Source: Gammaproteobacteria bacterium (GTDB lineage Bacteria; Pseudomonadota; Gammaproteobacteria; Pseudomonadales; Azotimanducaceae). From it: a DNA stretch of 38,582 nucleotides. Each line of letters begins with the position of its first letter. Within the stretch, counting starts at the first letter, position 1. The notes under the pieces were generated by a model. It searched no databases, had not been told where the DNA came from, and saw nothing but the letters and a program-made list of their open reading frames with translations. The DNA lies in assembly GCA_021773555.1 (NCBI GenBank), contig JAJFKA010000146.1, positions 1 through 38,582 of the forward strand, in the 5' to 3' direction. Of the stretch, positions 15,336-23,172 are shown piece by piece. Both the position numbers and the translations under genes were made by a program.

Positions 15336-17192
15336 GTGCCAGCCCTCAGCCAATTCCTGGTTAAGATTTCAGAACTGTGTCGGCAGTCACAATGGCAGTC
15401 CGCACAGTCCCTGTGTGACCAGGCAACTTCCGCACATGGCGATCATCCCGACCTGCTATATTTGAGTGCATACATCAGCTATAACCTGGGAGACCAGCCA
15501 GGAGCCGTTAACTATCTTGAACGCAGTGTCGCGCTCGATGATCATTCCGTGGATCGAATATCTGATCTGGCTGATATGCTCAACAAGGTGAGTCGGACTG
15601 ACGAGGCACTCGTTCTTCTGGAAAAGGCGCTCACCCGTGAACCGAACAATCGCAATGCGTTAAACAACATGGGGGTGACCTGGATCAAACGAGGCAACCT
15701 GCTGAACGCCGTGGATTTTTTCGAGCGTGCAATCAAGGTGGATCCCGATTCAGCGCTCAGTTATCGAAACCTCTGTTACGCGCTCCGACATCTGCTTAAG
15801 CTCAATGAAGCCCGCGTAGCTGGATTGACGGCAGTTCGCCTTCAGCCGGAAGATGCGGAGAGTCACAACAATCTCGCTGGAGCATATCTGATGCAGGGTT
15901 ATGTTGAGCAGGCAATACTCCATTACCAGCAGGCCGTGAAATTTCGTCCCGGCTTCCTTCCCGCCTACTCCAGTTTGATACTCTCTCTACATTACATTCC
16001 GAGTGCTACCAACAAGCTTATTGTGTCGAAACAAATGGAAATGAACCGTCAGATAGAAACCCAATTGAACGCACAGGCAGATAATTCAACTCGCGAGGCT
16101 CCAGTTGAGGATCCAGTTGAGGGTCCGGTAAGAGTGGGTTGGATATCCGGTGATCTCAGGGATCATCCTGTCGGCCGGTTTCTGCTGCCCGTACTCGAAA
16201 ACAGTGATGTGCGCCGGGTTCACAATATTGTTTATTCCAATACGTCCGCAGAGGACGGATTTTCAAAGATACTTCGCGCACAATGCCTCGACTGGCACAT
16301 GATCGACAAATATGCCGATGCAGAAGTGTGCGAGTTGATCAAACGGGACGCGATAGATTTACTGGTTGACCTTTCAGGTCATACTGGCGGGAACAGGATA
16401 GCGGTTTTCGCGGCGAAACCGGCCCCTGTCCAGGTCTCTTATCTCGGATATCCTGGTCATCCCGGGCTCGCCTCGATTGACTATTTTATCGCGGATAAAT
16501 ATCTGTCTGGTGACGATATCGGCGATGGAAAAACCTGCAATCTGGAACCTGCTTTTTGTTGTTATCGGCCGCCGGTTGAAGCACCGGATGTAAACCCGCT
16601 ACCAGCCCATAAGCAGGGACACGTCACTTTCGCGTCACTCAACAATGCCACGAAAATCTCCAGCGACTGTCTCCGAATGTGGTCAGAGATTATGAGGCAG
16701 ACACCAGGCTCCCATCTTATCCTGCAAGGTCTGGCATTTGCCGACTCTGGCGCACGGCAGCGAGTCACCGAAGCCATGGGGCTTCATGGAATTCTACAAA
16801 ACCGAATCACGCTGTTACCAGCTGAGCCGATGGCGGCGCACCTGCAACGCTACCATGAGATAGATATTGGTCTTGATACATTTCCATGGAGTGGTCACAC
16901 GACACTTCTGAATGCCCTGTGGATGGGTGTACCCGTCGTGTCGCTGAGCAGCGATCGCAGATCATCGAGAATGGGTTTGAGTGTGCTCAGTAATCTGGAC
17001 CTCGAAGAACTTGCGGTAACGTCGGATGCGCAATATGTGGCTGTGGCAGTCTCGTTGGCGAACAATCTCCCCAGGCTCACGATATTGCGAGCAGAACTCA
17101 GAAACAGACTCGCCAATTCGCCGATTTGCGACGCGCTGGCCTTTTGCCACCATCTGGAGGAAAACCTGATTCGCCTTGCCAGGCATCTGTGA
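15336..17192 (+). CDS. TPR protein with O-GlcNAc-transferase-like (GT41/SPINDLY) catalytic domain
   Basis: A 618-residue protein likely to glycosylate other proteins in the cytoplasm. Residues about 10-215 form tetratricopeptide repeats (for example NNMGVTWIKRGNLLNAVDFF). A linker with a tandem PVEDPVEGPV repeat leads to the GT41 catalytic half. That half contains VGWISGDLRDHPVGRF (about 267-282, His matching the OGT active-site region), DLSGHTGGNR and PVQVSYLGYPGHPG, FASLNNATKIS and the nucleotide-sugar motif DTFPWSGHTT (about 514-523). In bacteria such enzymes modify flagellins, adhesins or elongation factors with GlcNAc, hexose or fucose; donor and target here are unknown. Start GTG 15336 follows AGGGA by 5 nt. 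No flagellin or adhesin lies nearby. The downstream gene is convergent across 23 bp. Confidence 0.9.
   Translation: MPALSQFLVKISELCRQSQWQSAQSLCDQATSAHGDHPDLLYLSAYISYNLGDQPGAVNYLERSVALDDHSVDRISDLADMLNKVSRTDEALVLLEKALTREPNNRNALNNMGVTWIKRGNLLNAVDFFERAIKVDPDSALSYRNLCYALRHLLKLNEARVAGLTAVRLQPEDAESHNNLAGAYLMQGYVEQAILHYQQAVKFRPGFLPAYSSLILSLHYIPSATNKLIVSKQMEMNRQIETQLNAQADNSTREAPVEDPVEGPVRVGWISGDLRDHPVGRFLLPVLENSDVRRVHNIVYSNTSAEDGFSKILRAQCLDWHMIDKYADAEVCELIKRDAIDLLVDLSGHTGGNRIAVFAAKPAPVQVSYLGYPGHPGLASIDYFIADKYLSGDDIGDGKTCNLEPAFCCYRPPVEAPDVNPLPAHKQGHVTFASLNNATKISSDCLRMWSEIMRQTPGSHLILQGLAFADSGARQRVTEAMGLHGILQNRITLLPAEPMAAHLQRYHEIDIGLDTFPWSGHTTLLNALWMGVPVVSLSSDRRSSRMGLSVLSNLDLEELAVTSDAQYVAVAVSLANNLPRLTILRAELRNRLANSPICDALAFCHHLEENLIRLARHL
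16101..16130 (+). repeat. In-frame 12-bp tandem repeat in the TPR-transferase linker
   Basis: CCAGTTGAGGAT (16101-16112) is followed directly by CCAGTTGAGGGT (16113-16124) and a partial third unit. It encodes PVED-PVEG-PV between the TPR and catalytic halves. The unit is a multiple of three, so slippage would lengthen or shorten the linker without breaking the frame. Confidence 0.6.
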
Positions 17193-17200
17193 GGTGTCGA

Positions 17201-17213
17201 GTCATCAGATGAC
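17201..17213. repeat. 13-bp palindrome between convergent genes
   Basis: GTCATC-A-GATGAC is a perfect palindrome in the 23-bp gap between the 3' ends of the TPR-transferase and dioxygenase-like genes. It could form a small hairpin ending both transcripts, but there is no T-tract on either side. Confidence 0.35.
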
Positions 17214-17215
17214 CA

Positions 17216-17908
17216 TCACGCCTCACCTGCAACCATCCATGAGAAGCCATCTTCCAGCACCGGCTTCGTCGTATCGCCGACCATATTGACTTCAGGGGTG
17301 CAATATCGGACATACATAGCAACTCGCGTCCCGGATGTGGTGTTTGCCAGCGATCGGTGCAATAGCAGACTTCCAAACATCACCGCATCACCGGCCTGCA
17401 TGGGGAGAGCAATCCCGGCTCCTTCAACATCGGCTGCCCTGAGCCCGTGCTCACCATGGTGAGGCAAGTCTCCCAGCTTCTGTGAACCCGGATGAACCCA
17501 GAGGCAACCATTGTTGGTATCGCAGTCATCCAGCGCAATCCACACAGTCAGGTCGTTGGCGGGCACAAGCCGACCGTAACCATTATCCTGATGCCACGGA
17601 ACATCTGTACGCTGTTTTTCGTCTGCATATTTCGTCACATATTGCTGGTGTGTAAAACAGACATTCTCCCCCAGGGCTTCAACAACAATCGGGATCTGCG
17701 GTCCGTTACAAACAAAGTCCCTGATGATTATAGACTGGTGGACCAGTTGTACCTGCACAGAGAGTCTGCTTTCATCACGACTCGCGAACCTTGCCTGTTC
17801 GGCCTTGAGCATCCCAACCAGGTGTTCGCTCAGCAAACCGGGAAGTAATACAAAACCCTGCTCTTCGAGTTGTTTTTGCATGATGTTAATAATCAGGTAG
17901 ACAAGCAT
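17216..17908 (-). CDS. Phytanoyl-CoA dioxygenase (PhyH) family protein
   Basis: A 230-residue Fe(II)/2-oxoglutarate-dependent oxygenase-like protein. The metal facial triad is visible: His106 and Asp108 in PWHQDNGYG, and His184 in LLLHRSLANTT. The N-terminal LEEQGFVLLPGLLS is typical of PhyH proteins. In this family substrates range from phytanoyl-CoA to ectoine and secondary metabolites, so the substrate is open. The ATG at 17908 lies 5 bp after the stop of the upstream gene, fitting re-initiation. A second ATG at 17881 (MQKQLEEQ) would remove an odd nine-residue N-terminus and is also plausible. Neither has a clear ribosome-binding site. Confidence 0.85.
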   Translation of the reverse strand: MLVYLIINIMQKQLEEQGFVLLPGLLSEHLVGMLKAEQARFASRDESRLSVQVQLVHQSIIIRDFVCNGPQIPIVVEALGENVCFTHQQYVTKYADEKQRTDVPWHQDNGYGRLVPANDLTVWIALDDCDTNNGCLWVHPGSQKLGDLPHHGEHGLRAADVEGAGIALPMQAGDAVMFGSLLLHRSLANTTSGTRVAMYVRYCTPEVNMVGDTTKPVLEDGFSWMVAGEA

Positions 17909-17913
17909 TAATC

Positions 17914-18486
17914 TTAGGTGTTTAACCTGCCCCTGTCCCCTCCCCGTCTCGAATTTCGTGGCGATTTGTAATTTACCTGTACGTAGGCGCGCCGATGTCC
18001 ACCGGGCGCCACCTGAAGGATAAGATTCTTGACGTACCGGTTGCCTGAAACTCTGGCATTCAGAGTCCCACCGTTCACAATATGGCCACGAAGTTCAGGC
18101 AGTGCTATAAGGGTTCCGTTCCCCAACTCCGCATACGCCTCATAGATCCTTGCATGGCGTTTGAGTCCTTTAAGCTGAATAATATTCAGGCGGGCGTTGA
18201 TGGGTACAACCGGATGGCTGCGATGATGGCGACGCGTTTTGAAGCGTCCGCTTTCGGCCCAATTGGCATGGTCGCGGCTCCAATCGCGATTTGCCCGCGA
18301 GTGGTGATCGTTATCATGACGCCTGCTCCTCCGTTCAGCTTTCCTGTGAACGTTTTCTGAGTGGTGTTCAAGTACCTGATCTCCGTTGGAGAGACGGAGT
18401 ATAGATTCCGCCTGCAACGAGGTGGTAATGCCGCCGGTCAAAACGGCGAAACTTGAAAGTATGAGAACGCTGCGAAAAATTTTCAT
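17914..18486 (-). CDS. Secreted basic, His/Arg-rich protein of unknown function
   Basis: I do not recognise a named family. The 190-residue product has a clear signal peptide (residues 1-27, ending SLQA before ESIL). A very polar segment rich in His, Arg, Asp and Asn follows (about 40-93, for example RRHDNDHHSRANRDW). From about residue 95 there is a more ordered, beta-rich looking domain (ARLNIIQLKGLKRHARIYEA) with a basic tail. Mature protein is probably periplasmic or exported; the His/Asp-rich part could bind metal or a polyanion. AGGAG at 18494-18498 is 7 nt before the ATG, an excellent site, so expression may be high. The dioxygenase-like gene follows 5 bp downstream. Upstream is a 9-bp direct repeat spaced 22 bp. 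Confidence 0.78.
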   Translation of the reverse strand: MKIFRSVLILSSFAVLTGGITTSLQAESILRLSNGDQVLEHHSENVHRKAERRSRRHDNDHHSRANRDWSRDHANWAESGRFKTRRHHRSHPVVPINARLNIIQLKGLKRHARIYEAYAELGNGTLIALPELRGHIVNGGTLNARVSGNRYVKNLILQVAPGGHRRAYVQVNYKSPRNSRRGGDRGRLNT

Positions 18487-18547
18487 GGTCTGGCTCCTGT
18501 TACCCGATATGGGTTGATTAGTCAGGAAACACTTTGCCGGTTGGTTG

Positions 18548-18578
18548 CTGAATGGTCGGTTAACTGGAACTGAATGGT
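18548..18578. repeat. Direct repeats CTGAATGGT spaced 22 bp
   Basis: CTGAATGGT occurs at 18548-18556 and again at 18570-18578, so the two copies lie on the same DNA face about two helical turns apart. They are 60-90 bp upstream of the secreted basic protein start, where an activator would bind. The right copy also lies 8 bp from the 3' end of the next minus-strand gene. Confidence 0.45.
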
Positions 18579-18585
18579 TAATGAA

Positions 18586-19149
18586 TCAGGAGAAATGCGA
18601 CTCAGTCACGATCAGACGACGAGGAGATTTTCGGGTATCGGCAAATTGCGCGATGTCCTTATGAATTGCTTTTTCACCTTCAGGCGTGTCAAAAAAGTTC
18701 TCTCTCAAATCAATCAATGACTCGAAACCGCAGAGCGCGATTCCGTCGAGTACTGGTCCTTTGAAACAATGCATAATACTTAGCTGGGTGTAGTGACTCA
18801 TGGCCACATGCACCTTCAGAGCCAGCGGAGCGTGCCGATCACGCCAATGCGCGTCGGACTGTGCATGTCCAAGGTCGGGGTGTGCCACCATCGGGAACAA
18901 ACCGATAGCACCCGGCAATTGGTCAGGATTCGCCCTGGGTTTAATAACTCGTCTACAGACCATATAAAGTCCAACATCTGCTGAAGTCATCAGCTCTGCA
19001 AGGTCGTCAGTCTGCGTACAGATCATTGCTGCAAAGGGCAGATGACCAGTATCATCTCTTTGCTCGCAGTAAAAGCGTCCGCCCAATTTTGTCACCATCT
19101 CTCTCGCTGCGGTTCGGTCCTGATAGGTCGCGCACAGTTCAATATTCAC
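18586..19149 (-). CDS. EthD-domain-like dimeric alpha/beta-barrel protein
   Basis: A 187-residue cytoplasmic protein. The stretch AHWRDRHAPLALKVHVAMSHYTQL (about residues 100-123) resembles the W-x-x-xHAPL pattern of EthD-domain proteins, small ferredoxin-like barrels whose members include polyketide cyclases, the ETBE-degradation helper EthD and many unknowns. The ending ESLIDLRENFFDTPEGEKAI fits the same fold. The GTG start at 19149 has AGGA 9 nt upstream. A short inverted repeat AGTAT-N6-ATACT (19177-19192) lies in the promoter region. The reaction, if any, cannot be named. Medium confidence for the family. Confidence 0.7.
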   Translation of the reverse strand: MNIELCATYQDRTAAREMVTKLGGRFYCEQRDDTGHLPFAAMICTQTDDLAELMTSADVGLYMVCRRVIKPRANPDQLPGAIGLFPMVAHPDLGHAQSDAHWRDRHAPLALKVHVAMSHYTQLSIMHCFKGPVLDGIALCGFESLIDLRENFFDTPEGEKAIHKDIAQFADTRKSPRRLIVTESHFS

Positions 19150-19234
19150 AGTCTGTCATCCTGTTGGGTAAGCCATAGTATAGGGCGATACTGATGGGCA
19201 GGTCATCCACCCTGTTATCTTTGCGATGCGTACA

Positions 19235-20281
19235 TCAGGGAGGATCGGTGATGTTAACCTCAGCCGTGTTGACTGGCAGGTCAAACACCATCAGGTCCTT
19301 GCCAAGAATTGTTTTCGAGCTGAGACCGCGCATAAATATTTTTTCAATGAATGCATTCGCAGGTACCGGGACGAGATGATATAGCACCAGATTTTGAATT
19401 CCCGCATCGTCTGAAGCCTTTTGCAGGGTGAGTGAATCAGCATGATAATCAATGACGTCATTAGTTATCTGCGCAAGCCTCGTTCTGCCGGCTTCTGCGG
19501 CTGCCTGCTTCAGGCCGTCCAGCACATGCCTGGCAAGCACGTCGTGAATGACGACATCAACATCACGCACAGCGCTGATAAAGCCTTCATGGACAACCGT
19601 GTCACCACTCACCGCAACAGAACGACCCTTGTAGTCAATCCGGTAGCCCAAAGCCGGTTCAATCGGGGAGTGATCAACTTCGATCGCACGGATTGTCAGG
19701 CTGCCATCTTGCCAGATGATCCCGGGTTGTATCTTAACGGCGGACAACTGACCACCTTGAATCGGCATTAATTCTGCGCCGTGATGAGCCACCCGATACC
19801 CGCGATCCAGCGCATAGGCCTGGTTAAAACCGTCAATCACCTGCTGAATGCCTGCGGGTCCATAGACCGTCACACCGCCTTTATTTCCGGTGACCCAGCT
19901 GGCCAGATTTATGTCAGGCAACGCGGCGATATGATCCGAATGGAAATGCGTTAACAACACACCGGTCAGTCGTGAACTGGGTAATCCTGCCTGATTGATG
20001 CGCAGTTGGGATCCGGCACCGGCATCAATCAGAAAAAAATGCTCAGGTGTAACAATGGCGATACAGGCCTGCGCGCTATCAGGATTGTTACCGAGGGGTG
20101 AGGCGCTTCCGCAGATAACGACTCGGAGACTGTCTCTTCCCCATTCTTGCGGCTGCCGGTCGAAGGCAATCTGCAGCATTTTTTTCATCAGGGCATCCTG
20201 ACCTGACGTAGAATTCACTATCAGGAGGCCTGCAGCACCGAGCAAACCGAGCCCTATGGCGATAACGAAAAGAATGCGCAC
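19235..20281 (-). CDS. Membrane-anchored metallo-beta-lactamase-fold hydrolase (RNase Z/arylsulfatase-like)
   Basis: The core motif LLTHFHSDHIAALPDI (HxHxDH) marks a di-zinc metallo-hydrolase. The layout with SGDTVVHEGF and a late DYHADSLTLQKASDDAGIQ and LVLYHLVP resembles RNase Z/ElaC-like and AtsA-like proteins rather than beta-lactamases. I choose GTG 20281 because GGAG at 20290-20293 is 8 nt upstream; this gives 348 residues starting MRILFVIAIGLGLLG. That N-terminus is a signal anchor or signal peptide, so the catalytic domain probably lies in the periplasm, which argues against tRNA processing. A longer reading from TTG 20317 lacks a ribosome-binding site. Substrate unknown. Confidence 0.85.
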   Translation of the reverse strand: MRILFVIAIGLGLLGAAGLLIVNSTSGQDALMKKMLQIAFDRQPQEWGRDSLRVVICGSASPLGNNPDSAQACIAIVTPEHFFLIDAGAGSQLRINQAGLPSSRLTGVLLTHFHSDHIAALPDINLASWVTGNKGGVTVYGPAGIQQVIDGFNQAYALDRGYRVAHHGAELMPIQGGQLSAVKIQPGIIWQDGSLTIRAIEVDHSPIEPALGYRIDYKGRSVAVSGDTVVHEGFISAVRDVDVVIHDVLARHVLDGLKQAAAEAGRTRLAQITNDVIDYHADSLTLQKASDDAGIQNLVLYHLVPVPANAFIEKIFMRGLSSKTILGKDLMVFDLPVNTAEVNITDPP

Positions 20282-20395
20282 GAACAGAACTCCATTACTG
20301 ATTAGCAAATGAATCAATGCGACAAAAACAGTGGTTCACATTGCCGCTGCACAAGTTTATCAAAGTATCCGGGTCTAAAGGGTTCAACCGATAGA

Positions 20396-20424
20396 TTGAC
20401 CAAAGTCGCTGATTAGGATTTGAT
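20396..20424 (+). promoter_or_regulatory. Sigma70-type promoter of the secreted hydrolase gene
   Basis: TTGACC (20396-20401) and TTTGAT (20419-20424) are separated by the ideal 17 bp. Transcription would begin near 20431. AGGGA at 20440-20444 then lies 9 nt before the ATG at 20454. Confidence 0.45.
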
Positions 20425-20453
20425 TTGAATTCCTGACCCAGGGAAACCCGACT

Positions 20454-21446
20454 ATGCCGCCCATTACTATAAGCTTCCCGTACCTTGCTTTCGTTGCGCT
20501 GTCGCTTGTCATCTGCGCGACGAATGCCTCAGGCTACGACCCTCTGCTTATCGAAAAAACTCCAGACCCGGAGGTGCTGGACCTGGTGGTTCAGGGTAAG
20601 GCCGGTATTCGCAATATTCCCTTGCTCATCTATTTGCCCAGAGCCACGCGCATGAATCCGTTGGTCCTTTTCAGCCACGGACTGGGTGGCTCTCGCATGG
20701 GCAATGCCTATCTGGTCAGGCACTGGGCGGCGCGCGGCTACGTCGTGGTGTTTGTCCAGCACCCGGGGAGTGATGACGAGATCTGGAAACATAAACCTGT
20801 CAATGAACGGTTATCCGCCTTAAAAGCCGCCGCCGGTCCGATGAATTTTCTGCTTCGAATCAATGATGTGTCCCGGGTGCTGACCAGACTTGACCTATGG
20901 CAAACCACGGAAGGACACGCTCTGAACAATCGGCTGGACCTTAGCCGGGTCGGGATGTCAGGTCACTCCTTTGGCGCGCTTACTACCCAGGCTGTCAGCG
21001 GCCAGGCGACGGCGCGCGGCCAGCCGCGCTTTGTTGATGATCGAATTAAAGCGGCGGTTGCATTGAGTCCCGGCAGCCCGCAACGGGGTAAACCGGAGGA
21101 GGTGTTCGGCCAGGTGAAGGTGCCGTGGCTGCTCATGACGGGAACCAGGGATATCGCTGCTATCGGAGCGGCAGATTTGGAAAGCCGACTCGCTGTATTT
21201 CCTGCGCTTCCACCAGGAGGGAAATATGAACTGGTCTTACGGGACGCCGAACACTCTGCTTTTACCGATCGAATTTTACCCGCGAGCGCTACTCCCCGGA
21301 ACCCGAATCATCACAGGGTAATACTGGCGCTCTCAACCGCGTTCTGGGATTCATGGTTGAACAATGATCCCGCTGCAAAGCAATGGCTCGATGGCAATGG
21401 TCCCGATTCAGTAATACAGGCAGATGACCGGTGGCAGCGAAAGTGA
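20454..21446 (+). CDS. Secreted alpha/beta hydrolase (dienelactone hydrolase/PAF-acetylhydrolase-like)
   Basis: A 330-residue hydrolase with a signal peptide (about 1-27, hydrophobic then ATNASG). The nucleophile elbow GHSFG places Ser172. An oxyanion-type FSHGLGGSRMGN lies near residue 75, and the likely catalytic His is in DAEHSAFTD near residue 268. The overall plan resembles bacterial homologues of plasma PAF acetylhydrolase and polyester/lipase-like dienelactone hydrolases. It probably cleaves an ester in the periplasm or outside. The gene is divergent from the metallo-hydrolase and ends 14 bp from the convergent carboxylase gene. Exact substrate unknown. Confidence 0.85.
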   Translation: MPPITISFPYLAFVALSLVICATNASGYDPLLIEKTPDPEVLDLVVQGKAGIRNIPLLIYLPRATRMNPLVLFSHGLGGSRMGNAYLVRHWAARGYVVVFVQHPGSDDEIWKHKPVNERLSALKAAAGPMNFLLRINDVSRVLTRLDLWQTTEGHALNNRLDLSRVGMSGHSFGALTTQAVSGQATARGQPRFVDDRIKAAVALSPGSPQRGKPEEVFGQVKVPWLLMTGTRDIAAIGAADLESRLAVFPALPPGGKYELVLRDAEHSAFTDRILPASATPRNPNHHRVILALSTAFWDSWLNNDPAAKQWLDGNGPDSVIQADDRWQRK

Positions 21447-21460
21447 CAAACCAGTTTATC

Positions 21461-23011
21461 TCATGGGGTATAGGAAGGACCGCTTCCAGGACCTAACTGA
21501 CTCTGTATCACTCTGGTTGCATCTTCGATAAATTCAACCAGCAACGGGCGCGTATCTCTGGGGTCGATCATTTCTTCAATCCCAAAAGCATGTGCATTTC
21601 TGAACGGAGACGAAATCGCCTGCAGTCGCGCTTCGATTTCGGCGCGTTTGGCGGCCGGGTCGACCGCCTCTTCGATTTCACGACGATAAGCAATGGCTGT
21701 TCCTCCTTCTATATGCATCGAACCTCCGTGTGTTGACGGCCAGGCATAACGTCGATATAACCCTGACCCACGCATATGCAGGCCGCCCGCGACGCCGTAA
21801 AGCTGACGTAAAACGAAGCATATGTAAGGTGTTTTACTCCGTGCCGTTGTGGTCACAACGCGCGCACCGGCGCGAATGATACCCTGTTCTTCTTCAGCCT
21901 TGCCCACGGAGAAACCGGGTTCATCCGCAAAGTAGACCATGGGCAAGTGAAATGTATCGGCAAGTTCAATCAGCCGGATCGTTTTTTCACCGGCCGCGAC
22001 ATCCATTGATCCGCCATTAAATTTGGGATGATTCGCCATCACCGCCACAGGCATACCGTTAACCCGGGCAAGACCAGTAACCCTGGCTCGACCATAAAAC
22101 GGCATGATCTCAAAAAACGAACCTTCATCGAGCACCGCATGCAGGATCTTCCGGGGGTCATAAACATGGCGCCGATTTTTCGGCACTATGGAAAGTAGCG
22201 ATTCTTCGCGTCTGTCAGGTGCATCTGTGGTCGCCCTCACCGGTGGAGCTTCCCACACGTTCGCCGGAAGGTACGACAAGAAGCTTTTAACTTGTGAGAT
22301 AGCGTCCGCCTCGTTTTCAGCAAGGTTCATGATCACACCATTTTTCACCTGGATTCGCTCGTCGCCAAGTTCCTCCTTGGTAATCGTCCGCCCAGTTGCC
22401 TGTTCGACTACTTTCGGTCCTGCGACGAATACCTGTGATGTCCCTTTGACCATCACACTAAAATGACATAAACATGCCTGTACAGCCGGTAGCCCGGCGA
22501 CGGAACCCAGCACGGCAGAGACCACCGGGACGTACTGGAGCAACTCAGCGGACAGGTTCGTCCCGGAATTGCCCGGCAGATAGGTCCTGCCTATCTGCTC
22601 GAAGGTTTTGACACTGCCGCCAGTCGCATCCAGCAGCCGTACATAGGGAATCCTCGTCTCAAGCGCAAGTTTCTCTGCGAACTGGCTTTTATTGCCGATT
22701 GATGCGTCCGAGGCGCCGCCGCGAATTGTGAAATCTCCGCCGGAGAATGACACTTTTCGTCCCGCTACCCGGCCGGTTCCAATCACCGTGTTTGAGGGCT
22801 TCAGAGTTTCCACCTGGTCTCCTGACCAGGTCGCGGTGCCAGCAATTGTGCCAATTTCCTGCAAGCTACCGGGGTCCACAAGTAACTCGATGCGCTCACG
22901 AACGGTCAATTTGCCGCGGCCATGCTGAAAAGCAACCCCTGCTTCACCGCCCATTTGCCGCGCAAGTTCAGATTGTCGCTCCAATTCCTCTACATCCAGC
23001 TCCCAGCTCAT
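21461..23011 (-). CDS. Acyl-CoA carboxylase carboxyltransferase (beta) subunit
   Basis: A biotin-dependent carboxyltransferase of the propionyl-/methylcrotonyl-/geranyl-CoA carboxylase beta class. It moves CO2 from carboxybiotin to an acyl-CoA. Family stretches include GKLTVRERIELLVDPGS near the N-terminus, and in the C-terminal half RARVTGLARVNGMPVAVMAN and SMDVAAGEKTIRLIELAD. I prefer ATG 23011 (516 residues) because GGAG at 23018-23021 is 6 nt upstream; ATG 23023 lacks a site. No biotin carboxylase or biotin carrier gene lies in the window, so its partner is elsewhere. The C-terminus diverges from classic PccB, so the substrate is uncertain. Nearby acyl-CoA dehydrogenases suggest acyl-CoA breakdown. 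Confidence 0.9.
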   Translation of the reverse strand: MSWELDVEELERQSELARQMGGEAGVAFQHGRGKLTVRERIELLVDPGSLQEIGTIAGTATWSGDQVETLKPSNTVIGTGRVAGRKVSFSGGDFTIRGGASDASIGNKSQFAEKLALETRIPYVRLLDATGGSVKTFEQIGRTYLPGNSGTNLSAELLQYVPVVSAVLGSVAGLPAVQACLCHFSVMVKGTSQVFVAGPKVVEQATGRTITKEELGDERIQVKNGVIMNLAENEADAISQVKSFLSYLPANVWEAPPVRATTDAPDRREESLLSIVPKNRRHVYDPRKILHAVLDEGSFFEIMPFYGRARVTGLARVNGMPVAVMANHPKFNGGSMDVAAGEKTIRLIELADTFHLPMVYFADEPGFSVGKAEEEQGIIRAGARVVTTTARSKTPYICFVLRQLYGVAGGLHMRGSGLYRRYAWPSTHGGSMHIEGGTAIAYRREIEEAVDPAAKRAEIEARLQAISSPFRNAHAFGIEEMIDPRDTRPLLVEFIEDATRVIQSQLGPGSGPSYTP

Positions 23012-23139
23012 TCTTGGCTCCATGATCGTCGAAAAGGTGTGAATGGGACGGAAGATAGCAGCCGAATGCCCCCTACAACAAGGCAGGCAAGGGATCAGGC
23101 GACAACAGTTTGAGGAACTTGTGCCGATAAAGAAAGCGA

Positions 23140-23165
23140 GTCAAAAAACTTTGACCTGAGGGTCA
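23140..23165. promoter_or_regulatory. Overlapping palindromes before the histidine kinase gene
   Basis: GTCAAA-AAAC-TTTGAC (23140-23155) is a perfect 6+6 palindrome. Its right arm overlaps a second one, TGACC-TGAG-GGTCA (23152-23165). The pair ends 7 bp before the kinase ATG and lies in the region shared with the divergent carboxylase gene. A bound protein would block kinase translation or transcription. Confidence 0.45.
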
Positions 23166-23172
23166 CTCTGTG

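Noticed and set aside
20386-20400. GGTTCAACC-like sequence resembling a tRNA T-arm
   Set aside because: No acceptor, D or anticodon stems can be folded around it; no tRNA gene was found anywhere in the window.
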